A DNA stretch of 64,000 bases, taken from NCBI RefSeq assembly GCF_032193805.1, contig NZ_JAVBIK010000001.1:62001-126000 (forward strand), read 5' to 3'. The notes beneath the pieces were generated by a model. That model ran no database searches. It saw only the letters and a list, made by a program, of their open reading frames with translations, and was not told where the DNA came from. A program made the position numbers and the translations under genes. Each line of letters starts with the position of its first letter. Position 1 is the first letter of the stretch. This stretch comes from Rhodoferax potami (GTDB taxonomy: Bacteria; Pseudomonadota; Gammaproteobacteria; Burkholderiales; Burkholderiaceae_C). Positions 18,879 through 29,132 of this stretch are shown here, piece after piece.

Positions 18879-19322
18879 ATCCGACCCCGTCCTGTTTGTT
18901 GATCAGGGCGCATTCTTTGGTACCTGCAATCAGTTCGCAAGAACGCCGGACAGTGACCGGTTACGCTGGCCAGGCGCTGCAGCAAATTGGCGAGATTTAC
19001 GCCCAGGAAGAAGCCATTCGTGAACGTGACCTCTACGGGGATGCCAAACGAGAGCACCGTCTAAGCCACAGCAAACCGCTGGTGCAGAACTTCTTTGAAT
19101 GGGTGGATTTGCAGTTCGAGCGGCAAGGCTTCCTGCCCAGCAATCCGTTGACCAAGGCATTGGCCTATGCACGCGAGCGCCGCGCGCAACTGCAGGTGTT
19201 TCTGGGCGATGCGGATGTGGCCATGGATACGAACCATCTGGAACGCGCCTTGCGCGCGATACCAATGGGCAGGCGCAATTGGTTATTCTGCTGGACGGAG
19301 GTGGGCGCCAAGCGCGCGGGCA

Positions 19323-22300
19323 TCATGCAGAGCCTGATCGTGACATGCCGTTTACATGACATTGACCCCTACACCTACCTGGTTGATGTCTTGCAACGCG
19401 TAGGCCACCACCCCGCCTCCAGAGTTTCAGAACTGACGCCTCGTCAATGGAAGCAGCACTTCGCCGAGAATCCATTGCGTTCACCATTACACGGTTTGGT
19501 AACGTAGGCAATAACGCCGGACAGTGACCGGTTACATCACACCCTTCTTTGCGCAATGCCTGCACTTGTGCGGCGCTCTCCACTCCTTCGGCGACTACCC
19601 GCAAGCCCAATGTATGGGCCATATCGATGATCATTTTGGCGATGCTGCGGTCATCCGGGTCTGTCGCAATGCCGTCCACGAAACTGCGATCCACTTTGAG
19701 CTCGTTCAACGGCAGTTTGCGCAAATAGGCTAACGATGAATATCCGGTGCCAAAGTCATCGATGCTGAGCTCAAAGCCCAATTGAGTGAGCGCGGCCAAT
19801 CGGTCCAAGACGCTATCAAGTCGTTCCATGAGTGCGCTCTCAGTCAACTCCAGGGTGATGAGTGCCGGCTCTATCGCGTAGGTTCGGGTCAAGGAACTCA
19901 ACCGACTCACAAAGCTTGCATCTTTGAGCTGATGTGCAGACACGTTAACGGCAAGCCGCTGAAGCTGCTTGCCTTGGGCACGCCAATGCGCCATGTCGCG
20001 CAGCACACACTCCAAGACATGAAAGCCCAGGTCTTTGATCAAACCAGCCGCTTCGGCAATCGGGATGAAAGTGTTGGGCGGTATCTGGCCGAGCAACTTG
20101 TCCTCCCAGCGGGCGAGCGCCTCGCCGCCGACCACGGAGCCGTCCACCAAGGACACCTTAGGTTGGTAGGCCACCGTCAAACTCCGGCGGTGCAGCGCTT
20201 CGCGCAACCCGGTCTCTAGTGTCATGCGCTGAAGTGCCTGCACTTTCATTTCGTTGGCGAAATACTGAAACTGATTGCGTCCCCGCTCTTTCGATCGGTA
20301 CATCGCGGTATCGGCATTTTTAAGCAATGTCACGCTATCTTCCCCGTCGTCAGGGAACACGCTGATACCAATGCTGGCCGACACAAACAACTGATGCTCC
20401 TGAATATGGAATGAAGCGGACATAAAGTCGACCACCCGCGCTGCGATCGTATTGATCTCCTCAATCTGAGTACACGTCAGGATGGCGACAAACTCATCGC
20501 CGCCCAGGCGGGCGAGTGTGTCTGAGTCACGCACGCAACTTTGCAGGCGCTGAGAGGCCTGCACCAAAAGCAGATCCCCAACGTCGTGACCCAGGGTGTC
20601 ATTCACATTTTTGAAGTTATCCAAATCAATGAACATCACTGCCAATTTACCGCCCTGCCGTTTGGCGATGGCGAGCGCATGCCTCAGGCGGTCTGTAAGC
20701 AGATTGCGGTTGGGCAGCCCCGTAAGCTCGTCGTGGCTTGCGATGTGCTCAATACGTTCCCTGGATTTCTTGATAGCGGTAATGTCGCTAAACAACAGTA
20801 CGTAGTTCACCACCTGCTTGGCGTCATTGCGTACCGCCGTCACCGTGAGCCACTGCGGAAATTCAGCACCGTCCTTGCGTGTGCTGAGGACTTCTCCCTG
20901 CCAGGTGCCTTGGGTGCCCACACTCTCCAGCACCCTCTCATAATCCGACTGCACCCTCGTGTTGGCCAGCAGACTGAGCACGTCGCGGCCCACAACATCG
21001 CTGGAGGTGAAGCCGGTGATATCGGTGTACGCCTTGTTGACGCGCACAATTTGCCCTCGCGGGCTCAGGATCGCGACGCCCTCCCCCGCGTGCTCAAACA
21101 CGGTGGCAGACAGCAAGAGTTGCGCTTCCGCGTTCTTGCGCGCAGTGACGTCGGTAACTTCAATGCAAACCGAACGGACGACACCCTCGCTATCCAAAAT
21201 CGGAAAGCGCACGCTCTCTAGCCACACGCTTTTGCCGCCCAACTCTACAAGGTCTATGCGTTCAGTCGCTGTTGTGCCGCGCATGGTGTCGAGGTCTGCA
21301 CCGCGCAATTGCGAAGCCAAATCAGGCTCAAACAGTTGCTGGTCGGTTTTGCCCAGAACCTCCTCGCTACTCCGGCCGAACATCTCTTGAAAACGGCGGT
21401 TGACGTAGGTGTAGCAGCCCGAGGCATCCTTCACTGAAACCGCCGCTATGGTGTGATGCAGGATGTCGGCCAATTGTTTCTGACTGCTTTTCAGCAAGCG
21501 CTGCGCGCTCATCAGCGCAGAGTTGTCAAGAACCACCATTACCAGCCCCTGAACCGCGGCATGTATGTTCAGGATCGGGTTGAGTAACACTTGGTAGTTG
21601 TGGGTACCTTCTTCAATCTGCAGCGTCTGTTTCTGACCCGCAGCACATACCTCTGACAACACGTTTTCGAGCCCACTCAGGTGCACGGGCAAAGGCAAAC
21701 GGCTGAAATGCAGGCCGATATTGCTGGCAGGCATAGAGTAGGCTCGCACAGCGCAACCGTTGTACCGGCGCACACACAGAGCAGTGTCAAAAACGAGGAC
21801 CGGGAAGTCCAGCGTGTTGTACATGCTCTCAAACTCACTGTTGACGCCTGCGAGGGTCGCCGACTTCATCAAGTTTTCTTCGTTGACGCTGATCAACTCC
21901 TCATTGGTGGCCTGTAGCTCTTCGTTAGCGGCCTCCAGCTCCTCATTTGAAGCTTGCAATTCTTCGTTGGCGGCTTGAATCTCTTCGTTCAAAGCCTGCA
22001 TTTCTTCGTTCGAGCCCGCCATTTCCTCCATGAGGGTTTGAAGTTGCTCGCGCGCGCTATCGAGCTCTAAGCGGGTTTCTTCGCTGTCATGCACCGTAGG
22101 GACAGATTTGCCGGCGTCCTTCGCGTCAGGGCCTTTGCCCTCTTCAAAGACACACAACAAAAGAGGCCCCTCTCCGCTACCCGGCACCGCCTGCAGCCCC
22201 AAGCGCCAAGTCTCCCCGCTGCGTGAAACGATCCGCCTTCGTCTGCTGTAGGTGAGTTTGCCGCTTCGCAAAGCCCGTTGCAGAGTGGCCAGTAGCTCAC

Positions 22301-23990
22301 CAGAGAGTTCTGGCACGATCAGCTGACCGAGGTTCATCTCAGGGGTACCGCTGGGAAAAGCCAAAACCTGCCCGACGGGCCCTTGGCTGTGCAGTATCCG
22401 CAAGTTGCTGTCCAGCAACATCGAGGGGCCTACATGTTCAGCCAGTGCTTGTACAAAAACTTGCTCATGGGTGCGGGCAGGTTTTCGGCTGGGCAGGCCG
22501 ACCGCCTTAAACGGGCCGCGTGTTAGGGTGCCCACGCGGGCAGGTTTGCCACTAGCGCGCCCACGGTAAATGCGGGCTCGCCGGTCCACCACCGAGAAAA
22601 GTAATTCTTGCTGGTTCACAGTTTCAGACCGCCCTAGGAACAGCAGGCCGTCGTCGTTGAGGGCGTAGCGGATGTTGCCGAGCACCTTGCTTTGAAGCTC
22701 ATTGTTGAAGTAAATCAGCACATTGCGGCAGGTGACCAGGTCCAATCTCAAAAATGGTGGGTCTACGCTGATGTCCTGCCTTGCAAAGGTGATGCAATCC
22801 CGCAAGGCTTTGACAGGTTCATAGCCCACCTCTGTCCTAGAAAAGTAGCGCTCGAGGTAGGCCGCCGGCAGCTCGGAGACAGCGGCAAAGCTGTAGTGCC
22901 CTTTGCGGGCCACATTGAGCGCGTCGTTATCAATATCAGTGGCAAAAATCTGCATGCGTACTTGCGGGTTGTGCTGGCGCATCAACTCAAGAAACACAAT
23001 GCCCACAGAGTAGGCCTCCTCGCCAGTAGCACACCCGAGGACCCAGATGCGGAGTTCATCGCCGGCTTTTTTGGGCTGAAGCAGTTCGCCTGCTGCCCGA
23101 GACAGCACGGTAAACGCTTCGCGATCACGAAAAAACTCGGTGACCGAAATAAGTGTCTCTTTGGCCAGTGCGTCCAGCTCTGCCGGTTTGGATTTCACAA
23201 ACTCCAGGTAGTCTGAAAGCGTCGGGGCGTTGGCTGCCACCATGCGACGCTGCAATCGGCGTTGCACTGTGGAAAGTTTGTAGCTGGAGAAATCGATCCG
23301 CGTGTGCTCTTGCACAAGGCCAAAGAGAATGTCTAACTCTTCACGGGGGTAGGCCAATGCATCCACAGAGACCAAGGAGCCCGGGCTTTGGGTGTAACGC
23401 TCCAAGTCAGAACCCATGTGCTCGGGCGCCAGCACCCGGTCCACCACTTGGGCCTCGATGGCTGACCTGGGCATACCGTCGTACTTGGCGGTTTCGGGCA
23501 CTTGGGCCATGGTGAGACCGCCTCCGGCCTTGATGGCGAGCAGCCCGCGGGTACCGTCCGCCCCCGTACCGGAAAGGACGATGCCCACGGCCAGCTCGCC
23601 AAACTCTTTGGCCATAGACTGGAACATCTGGTTGATGGACGGCTTAGGCGACACCTCCGGGGGAGGGCTACTCAGTTTGAAACGCCCCTTGGAGAACGAC
23701 ACGTTGTGGCCTGCGGGCACCACATAAATCATGCCCTGCTCGGGTAGCACACCATCCCCGATGTCTTGCACAGGCAGACTGGTTTCCCGCCCAAGGATCT
23801 CGGCCATCAGGCTCCGGTGTGTAGGCGCCATGTGCTGCGCAATCACATACACACAGGGCAGGCCTGTAGGGAGCGCGGATACAAAGGCAGCCAAGGCATC
23901 AAGCCCTCCGGCAGACGCCCCTACCCCCACCACGTAACACGCAGCTACTTCGGCTGCGCTTATTTCTGCCCGGCTGACCTCTTTATCCAT
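19323..23990 (-). CDS. CheB-CheR-PAS-GGDEF-EAL sensory regulator, 3' end replaced by IS66 sequence
   Basis: A large cytoplasmic signalling protein. Residues about 15-200 are a CheB-type methylesterase domain with the Ser26/His53/Asp145 triad (GASAGG, AQH, GTGADG). About 210-490 is a CheR-type methyltransferase (VLGCATGEEAYSVGI). About 640-710 is a long Asn/Glu-rich coiled coil, then two PAS domains. A GGDEF diguanylate cyclase has an intact GGDEF near 1163. The EAL phosphodiesterase has EALARW near 1290, DDFGTG near 1411 and VVAEGVES near 1465. Native sequence stops at the IS66 end (19536) just after GCD, so the final QGF...RPM motif is lost. The frame runs 70 codons into the IS. The ancestral protein would be about 1517 aa. 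The start is ATG at 23990 after AAGGGGGT. The cyclase may still work; EAL activity is doubtful. The 137 bp before it show nothing distinctive. Confidence 0.9.
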   Translation of the reverse strand: MDKEVSRAEISAAEVAACYVVGVGASAGGLDALAAFVSALPTGLPCVYVIAQHMAPTHRSLMAEILGRETSLPVQDIGDGVLPEQGMIYVVPAGHNVSFSKGRFKLSSPPPEVSPKPSINQMFQSMAKEFGELAVGIVLSGTGADGTRGLLAIKAGGGLTMAQVPETAKYDGMPRSAIEAQVVDRVLAPEHMGSDLERYTQSPGSLVSVDALAYPREELDILFGLVQEHTRIDFSSYKLSTVQRRLQRRMVAANAPTLSDYLEFVKSKPAELDALAKETLISVTEFFRDREAFTVLSRAAGELLQPKKAGDELRIWVLGCATGEEAYSVGIVFLELMRQHNPQVRMQIFATDIDNDALNVARKGHYSFAAVSELPAAYLERYFSRTEVGYEPVKALRDCITFARQDISVDPPFLRLDLVTCRNVLIYFNNELQSKVLGNIRYALNDDGLLFLGRSETVNQQELLFSVVDRRARIYRGRASGKPARVGTLTRGPFKAVGLPSRKPARTHEQVFVQALAEHVGPSMLLDSNLRILHSQGPVGQVLAFPSGTPEMNLGQLIVPELSGELLATLQRALRSGKLTYSRRRRIVSRSGETWRLGLQAVPGSGEGPLLLCVFEEGKGPDAKDAGKSVPTVHDSEETRLELDSAREQLQTLMEEMAGSNEEMQALNEEIQAANEELQASNEELEAANEELQATNEELISVNEENLMKSATLAGVNSEFESMYNTLDFPVLVFDTALCVRRYNGCAVRAYSMPASNIGLHFSRLPLPVHLSGLENVLSEVCAAGQKQTLQIEEGTHNYQVLLNPILNIHAAVQGLVMVVLDNSALMSAQRLLKSSQKQLADILHHTIAAVSVKDASGCYTYVNRRFQEMFGRSSEEVLGKTDQQLFEPDLASQLRGADLDTMRGTTATERIDLVELGGKSVWLESVRFPILDSEGVVRSVCIEVTDVTARKNAEAQLLLSATVFEHAGEGVAILSPRGQIVRVNKAYTDITGFTSSDVVGRDVLSLLANTRVQSDYERVLESVGTQGTWQGEVLSTRKDGAEFPQWLTVTAVRNDAKQVVNYVLLFSDITAIKKSRERIEHIASHDELTGLPNRNLLTDRLRHALAIAKRQGGKLAVMFIDLDNFKNVNDTLGHDVGDLLLVQASQRLQSCVRDSDTLARLGGDEFVAILTCTQIEEINTIAARVVDFMSASFHIQEHQLFVSASIGISVFPDDGEDSVTLLKNADTAMYRSKERGRNQFQYFANEMKVQALQRMTLETGLREALHRRSLTVAYQPKVSLVDGSVVGGEALARWEDKLLGQIPPNTFIPIAEAAGLIKDLGFHVLECVLRDMAHWRAQGKQLQRLAVNVSAHQLKDASFVSRLSSLTRTYAIEPALITLELTESALMERLDSVLDRLAALTQLGFELSIDDFGTGYSSLAYLRKLPLNELKVDRSFVDGIATDPDDRSIAKMIIDMAHTLGLRVVAEGVESAAQVQALRKEGCDVTGHCPALLPTLPNRVMVNAMDSRRSAASIDEASVLKLWRRGGGLRVARHQPGRCRGQCHVNGMSRSGSA

Positions 23991-24906
23991 GGCACCCCCT
24001 TAGCATTCTCTCCGCATTATGACGGTGAAAATACTGAGAAAAGGCCGGCCAGGTTCAGCCACCGCCCCGGAAATCCGAGCCCCTGGCGCACTGCGGATGC
24101 TTTGGGGTCGGACTGTTTACATCGAACTTAACCCACCCACTTGCGCGCATTGCGCCACAACTGCATCCACGGGCTGAATTCGCTCTTGTCCAGGCTGGTC
24201 CAGCTCATCTGCACGTTGCGGAACACTCGCTCGGGGTGCGGCATCATGGCGGTGAAGCGGCCGTCTGCGGTGGTGACCGCGGTCAGGCCACCGGCGCTGC
24301 CGTTCGGGTTGAACGGATAGGCCTCGGTCGCTGCACCGGTGTTGTCCACATAGCGCATCGCAGCAATGGCCTTATCGGCGTTGCCACGGTATTTGAAGTT
24401 GGCGTAGCCCTCACCGTGTGCCACCGCAATCGGCAGGCGCATGCCAGGCCAGATCGGTAAAGAACAGAGACGGTGATTCCAGTACCTCCACCAGCGAGAG
24501 GCGCGCTTCAAAGCGCTCGCTCTGGTTGGTGGTGAAGCGCGGCCAATCTTGCGCGCCGGGGATGATGTCGGCCAGCTCGGCAAACATTTGGCAGCCGTTG
24601 CACACGCCCAGGCCAAAGGTGTCCTGGCGGGCAAAGAAGGCCTTGAACTGCTCAGACAGCACGTCGTTGAACGTGATGCTGCGCGCCCAGCCAATGCCGG
24701 CACCCAAGGTGTCGCCATAACTGAAACCACCGCAAGCGACCACGCCCTTGAAGTCCTGCAGTTTGGCGCGGCCGGTCTGCAGGTCGGTCATGTGCACGTC
24801 ATAAGCTTCAAAGCCGGCTTCGGTGAAAGCGTAGGCCATTTCCACATGGGAGTTCACGCCCTGCTCGCGCAGCACGGCTACCTTGGGGCGGCTTGTCAGG
24901 ATGGCA

Positions 24907-24966
24907 GGAGCTCCTGATTTGATAGCTGCTTGCGCAGATTCCACAAGGGCTAGAGCCTTGTTTGGC
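24907..24966 (+). repeat. 60-bp dispersed intragenic element, copy 3 (in purL, linker before the glutaminase domain)
   Basis: Carries GATAGC at 15-20, TGCTTGCGCA at 21-30, TTCCAC, GGGCTAGAGC and GTTTGGC at the shared positions. Antisense to purL, it is translated as part of a linker containing SAQAAIKSG, between the synthase and amidotransferase domains. Confidence 0.8.
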
Positions 24967-27254
24967 ATGTAAACATGCATACCGGGGTCTTGCTCGGCAC
25001 CGGCAGCGGCGTGTTCTGCATCGGCGCAGGTTGGGTTATCGCGCTGCTGGGCAATCTTCCAGCTCACGGCATCCCACACCTGGTGCAGGTCGGCCAGCTT
25101 GGCGCTGAAAATGCTCTTGGCGTCACGCCAGATTTGCAGCTCGCCCTTGCCGGCAGAGATTGCGTCAGTGGCTGGCCGTGTTTTACCCACGAAGTGGCTG
25201 AACTTGGACAAGCCATGTTCGCGCAGAGTGGCCATCACTTCCGAGCGCTCTGCCGTGCGCACCTGCAAGACCACGCCCAGCTCTTCGCTGAACAGGGCCT
25301 TGAGTGTGGCTTCTTCACGGCGGGCACCCACCTGCCCTGCCCAGTTTTTGCTGTCGCCCACGTCCATGCGGCTGTCGGAGATGCCGTCGCCTTCGGTGAC
25401 CAGCATGTCCACGTTCAAAGCCACACCTACACGGCCGGCAAAGGCCATTTCGGCCACGGTCGCCAGCAGACCACCGTCACCACGGTCGTGGTAGGCCAGC
25501 ACTTGGCCCTTGGCGCGCAATGCATTCACCGCGTTGACCAAGTTCACCAGGTCTTGGGCGTCGTCCAGATCGGGCACCTTGTCGCCGACTTGGTCCAGGG
25601 TCTGCGCCAGGATGCTGGCGGCCATGCGGTGCTGACCTTTGCCCAGGTCGACCAACACCAATGTGGTGTCTTCAGTCGCGTTCAGCTGAGGCGTTAGCGT
25701 GCCGCGCACGTCTTGCAAGGTCGCAAAACCGCTCACGATCAGGGACACGGGAGATGTCACCTTCTTGTCGGCGCCGGCGTCTTTCCACTGGGTGCGCATG
25801 GACAACGAATCCTTGCCCACAGGAATGGAGATACCCAAAGCCGGGCACAGCTCCATGCCCACGGCCTTGACGGTGGCGTATAGCGCCGCGTCTTCGCCGG
25901 GTTCGCCACAGGCTGCCATCCAGTTGGCGGACAGTTTTACGCGCGGCAGCTCGATGGGGGCAGCCAGCAAGTTGGTAATGGCTTCTGCCACCGCCATGCG
26001 GCCGGAAGCGGGTGCATCCAACGCTGCCAGCGGCGTGCGCTCGCCCATGGACATGGCTTCACCGGCAAAGCCTTTGAAGTCGGCGAGTGTCACGGCACAA
26101 TCTGCCACCGGCACCTGCCAGGGGCCAACCATCTGGTCGCGGTGGGTCAAGCCACCCACGGTGCGGTCACCGATGGTGATCAGGAATCGCTTGGAGGCCA
26201 CAGTGGGGTGTGCCAGCACGTCGATCACGGCTTTTTGCAGGTCCACACCGGTCAGGTCCAGCGGCTTGAATTGGCGAGCCACGGTCTTTACATCGCGGTG
26301 CATCTTGGGCGGCTTGCCCAAGAGCACGTTCATCGGCATGTCCACCGGAGACTCCGCGCCCTCGTCCACCAGTTGCAACTGGCGCTCTTCGGTCGCCACA
26401 CCAATCACCGCGAACGGGCAACGCTCGCGCTCGCACAGCGCTTCAAACTGCGCCAGCGACGCGGGGGCGATAGCCAGCACATAGCGTTCCTGGCTCTCGT
26501 TGCACCAGATTTCTTTGGGTGCCATGCCTGACTCTTCGAGCTTGACGGCGCGCAGGTCAAAGCGCGCACCGCGGCCTGCGTCGTTGGTCAACTCGGGGAA
26601 GGCGTTAGACAAACCACCCGCACCCACGTCGTGGATGGCGAGGATGGGGTTGTGCTCGCCCTGCATCCAGCACTGGTTGATCACCTCTTGCGCGCGGCGC
26701 TCGATTTCGGGGTTGCCACGCTGCACCGAGTCAAAGTCCAGCTCAGCCGCGTTGGCGCCGGTCGCCATGGAGCTGGCCGCGCTGCCGCCCATGCCGATGC
26801 GCATGCCGGGACCGCCCAACTGGATCAGCAGGCTGCCTGCGGGAAATTCGATCTTGTGGGTCTGGTCGGCATCGATGATGCCGAGGCCACCCGCGATCAT
26901 GATGGGCTTGTGGTAGCCGCGTGCCACGGTGTCCACATCGCTGGCCACCGTTTGCTCGTACTCACGGAAGTAGCCCAGCAGGTTGGGCCGGCCGAACTCG
27001 TTGTTGAACGCCGCACCGCCCAAGGGGCCTTCGACCATGATTTGCAGCGGGCTGGCAATGTGCTCGGGCTTGCCCAAGGTGCTGCCCCAGAGCTTGGAGA
27101 CGGTAAAGCCGGTCAAACCCGCCTTGGGCTTGGAGCCGCGGCCGGTGGCACCTTCGTCACGGATTTCGCCGCCTGCACCCGTAGAGGCACCGGGGAATGG
27201 GGAAATGGCTGTAGGGTGGTTATGGGTTTCCACCTTCATCAGGATGTGGTTGGT

Positions 27255-27314
27255 TTTGCTATGTTTTTCATAGCTAGGTGCGCTGACATCACCTGCGCCA
27301 GTGGCCGATTTGGC
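27255..27314 (+). repeat. 60-bp dispersed intragenic element, copy 4 (in purL, N-terminal half)
   Basis: Begins TTTGCTAT with partner arm ATAGC at 16-20 and ends GGCCGATTTGGC. Antisense to purL, it contributes roughly [20 protein letters not shown], directly before the conserved [12 protein letters not shown] motif and in a loop of variable length in the family. Confidence 0.8.
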
Positions 27315-28296
27315 TGTAAAACGCTCGACCTGCACTCCTTCCATCACCGAGGCGTTGTCCGAGTAGGCCACCAACATGTACTGGGGGTTCAGCTGGTGCG
27401 TGTTGCGGATCATGCCGAACATGCTCTTGTCCTGCGCCACCCCGTCGATGGTGAACTGGGCGTTGAAGATTTTGTGGCGGCAGTGCTCGCTATTGGCCTG
27501 CGCAAACATCATCAGTTCCACGTCGGTCGGGTTGCGGCCCAGCGTGGTGAAGGCATTCACCAGATAGTCAATTTCGTCAGCAGCCAGTGCCAAGCCGAAC
27601 TGGGTGTTGGCCTTTACAAGCGCATCTTTGCCACCGGCCAACACGTCCACATGGTCCATGGGCGCGGGTTGCAGGGCGTTGAACAGCTCTTGCGCTTGGG
27701 CACGGTCGAGCATGGCGCTCTCGGTCATGCGGTCGTGCAGAAGAGCGGCCACGGCCTGCAGCTGCTCGGGCGTCAACACGGTTTTGCTGAGCAAGCCGCT
27801 TTTGAGTGTCAGGCGGTACTCCACCAAGCGCTCTACCCGCTTAACGGCCAGGCCGCAGTTGTGGGCAATATCTGTCGCCTTGGAGGCCCAGGGGCTCACG
27901 GTGCCGAAACGCGGGCTCACCACAATGGCGGGGCCCTCTACCGGGCCGGTGTACGGGTCGCCATAGGTCAACAGCGCGGCCAGTTTGTCGGCCAAGGGCT
28001 TGTCCAGCGCCGCTTCGGTGGCAGCGAGGTGCACAAAACGGGCTGCAATGCCGGTAATCTTGTCGCTCACGCCGTGCAGGGCGGGCAGAAGTTGTTGGAC
28101 GCGGAAATTGCTCAGGGCGTTGCCGCCCTCGAAAGAGGTGATGTGCAGGGTCACTGTGGTGGCCTTGTAATGGGCTGGAGCGTTGGGGAGTGGTGATCCA
28201 CACGCGGCCGCTGACTGGGGACGCATATGGAAGCTCCGGATTTTACCCGCCAGAGCGACCCGCTTTTCCCCACCGGCATTGCGGTGTCTGGCGGAT

Positions 28297-28312
28297 GGGA
28301 TAATCCTGCCCC
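28297..28312 (+). promoter_or_regulatory. Start-proximal GGGATAAT box of map
   Basis: GGGATAAT, then 8 nt (CCTGCCCC), then the map ATG. Same box and spacing as before rlhA and dapC. No Shine-Dalgarno is visible. Confidence 0.55.
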
Positions 28313-29122
28313 ATGACTATCACTTACAAAGACGCCCAAGGCATTGCCGGCATGCGCATCGCGGGCAGACTCGCCTCTGAAGTTCTGGATTACCTCACGC
28401 CCTTCGTGCAGCCCGGCGTGACGACCAACGAGCTCGACAAGCTGGCCCACGACTACATCACCCAGGTGCAAGGCGCCATTCCTGCGCCCTTGAACTACAC
28501 CGGTGGCGGCAACACGCCGTACCCCAAATCCATCTGCACCTCGGTCAACCAGCAGGTGTGCCACGGCATCCCCAATGACAAGCAGCTGAAAAAAGGCGAC
28601 ATCGTCAACATCGACGTCACCGTCATCAAAGACACCTGGCACGGCGACACCAGCCGCATGTTCCTGGTGGGTGATTGCTCGATTGCAGCCAAGCGCTTGT
28701 GTTCCATTACCTACGAAGCCATGTGGGTCGGCATCCAGATGGTCAAGCCCGGCATCCACCTCGGTGATATCGGCCACGCGATCCAGCGTTTTGCCGAAGG
28801 CAAGGGCTTCAGCGTAGTGCGTGAGTTTTGCGGCCACGGCATCGGCCAAGTGTTCCATGAAGAGCCCCAAGTGCTGCACTACGGCAAGCCCGGCACCCTT
28901 GAGAAACTCAAGGAAGGCATGACTTTCACCATCGAGCCGATGATCAACGCGGGCGGCAAAGACATCAAAGATGGCCCCGAGAAAGACGGCTGGAGCATCG
29001 TGACCAAAGACCGCTCCTTGTCCGCGCAATGGGAGCACACCGTGCTCGTGACCCCCACCGGTTATGAGGTGTTGACCTTGTCTGCCGGCAGCCCCGCCAC
29101 CCCTGACTTTGTGACCGTCTGA
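28313..29122 (+). CDS. map: Type I methionine aminopeptidase
   Basis: Removes the initiator Met from nascent proteins. The 269 residues show all five metal ligands: Asp in VNIDVTV, Asp in HGDTSRMF, His in [13 protein letters not shown], Glu in FTIEPMIN and Glu in QWEHTVLV. The short His of [11 protein letters not shown] is also present. Length is close to other proteobacterial Map proteins. It is divergent from purL; glnD starts 10 bp downstream, so map-glnD are probably cotranscribed. Confidence 0.96.
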   Translation: MTITYKDAQGIAGMRIAGRLASEVLDYLTPFVQPGVTTNELDKLAHDYITQVQGAIPAPLNYTGGGNTPYPKSICTSVNQQVCHGIPNDKQLKKGDIVNIDVTVIKDTWHGDTSRMFLVGDCSIAAKRLCSITYEAMWVGIQMVKPGIHLGDIGHAIQRFAEGKGFSVVREFCGHGIGQVFHEEPQVLHYGKPGTLEKLKEGMTFTIEPMINAGGKDIKDGPEKDGWSIVTKDRSLSAQWEHTVLVTPTGYEVLTLSAGSPATPDFVTV

Positions 29123-29132
29123 CCGCCCCACG

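Larger units (their letters stand above)
16494..18964 (-). mobile_element. IS66-family insertion sequence, copy 3 (complete, inverted, nested)
   Basis: 2471 bp, opposite in orientation to copies 1 and 2. It is inserted in tnpC of copy 2 with the 8-bp duplication GCTGGCCA at 16486-16493 and 18965-18972. All three of its genes are intact and identical in translation to copy 1, so it is a recent insertion. Confidence 0.97.
15427..19507 (+). pseudogene. tnpC: IS66 transposase tnpC (copy 2), split by a nested IS66
   Basis: Codons 1-355 run to 16493. Copy 3 then begins with its terminal repeat, whose GTAACC supplies an immediate TAA stop after one further codon, giving a 356-aa product. The rest of the gene resumes at 18973 and ends at 19507. 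The truncated product keeps both catalytic Asp motifs but lacks the Glu in NHLERALR, so it should be inactive. Removing copy 3 and one GCTGGCCA duplicate restores a frame equal to copy 1. Confidence 0.94.
14586..19535 (+). mobile_element. IS66-family insertion sequence, copy 2, interrupted by copy 3
   Basis: The two parts (14586-16493 and 18973-19535) add up to 2471 bp, the same element as copy 1. Flanks are the 8-bp repeat ATCACACC at 14578-14585 and 19536-19543. Orientation is as copy 1. Its tnpC is split by copy 3, so it cannot make its own transposase, but its ends are intact and could be mobilised in trans. Confidence 0.96.
24128..28154 (-). pseudogene. purL: Phosphoribosylformylglycinamidine synthase, apparent frameshift
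   Basis: Converts FGAR to FGAM in purine synthesis using glutamine. This is the large single-chain form (about 1341 aa if repaired). It has an N-terminal domain, the FGAM synthase core with [17 protein letters not shown] and [19 protein letters not shown], then the glutamine amidotransferase domain with the catalytic Cys in GVCNGCQMF (about residue 1185) and HGEG...HPER. One extra base near 24446 breaks the frame between the Cys and the HGEG/HPER part. Dropping it gives [16 protein letters not shown]. Because purL is rarely lost, a sequence error is the first suspicion. The GTG at 28154 matches the family N-terminus ([10 protein letters not shown]); an ATG at 28226, with GGAG upstream, is the longer alternative. 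Two dispersed 60-bp elements lie inside. Confidence 0.9.

Noticed and set aside
12046-19535. IS66 copies 1 and 2 as the ends of a composite transposon
   Set aside because: Each copy has its own distinct 8-bp target duplication, and the 69 bp between them are native EAL-gene sequence, so they inserted separately.
26631-28196. A 521-codon plus-strand frame opposite purL
   Set aside because: His- and Gln-rich shadow typical of the antisense of GC-rich genes; purL motifs lie on the minus strand.
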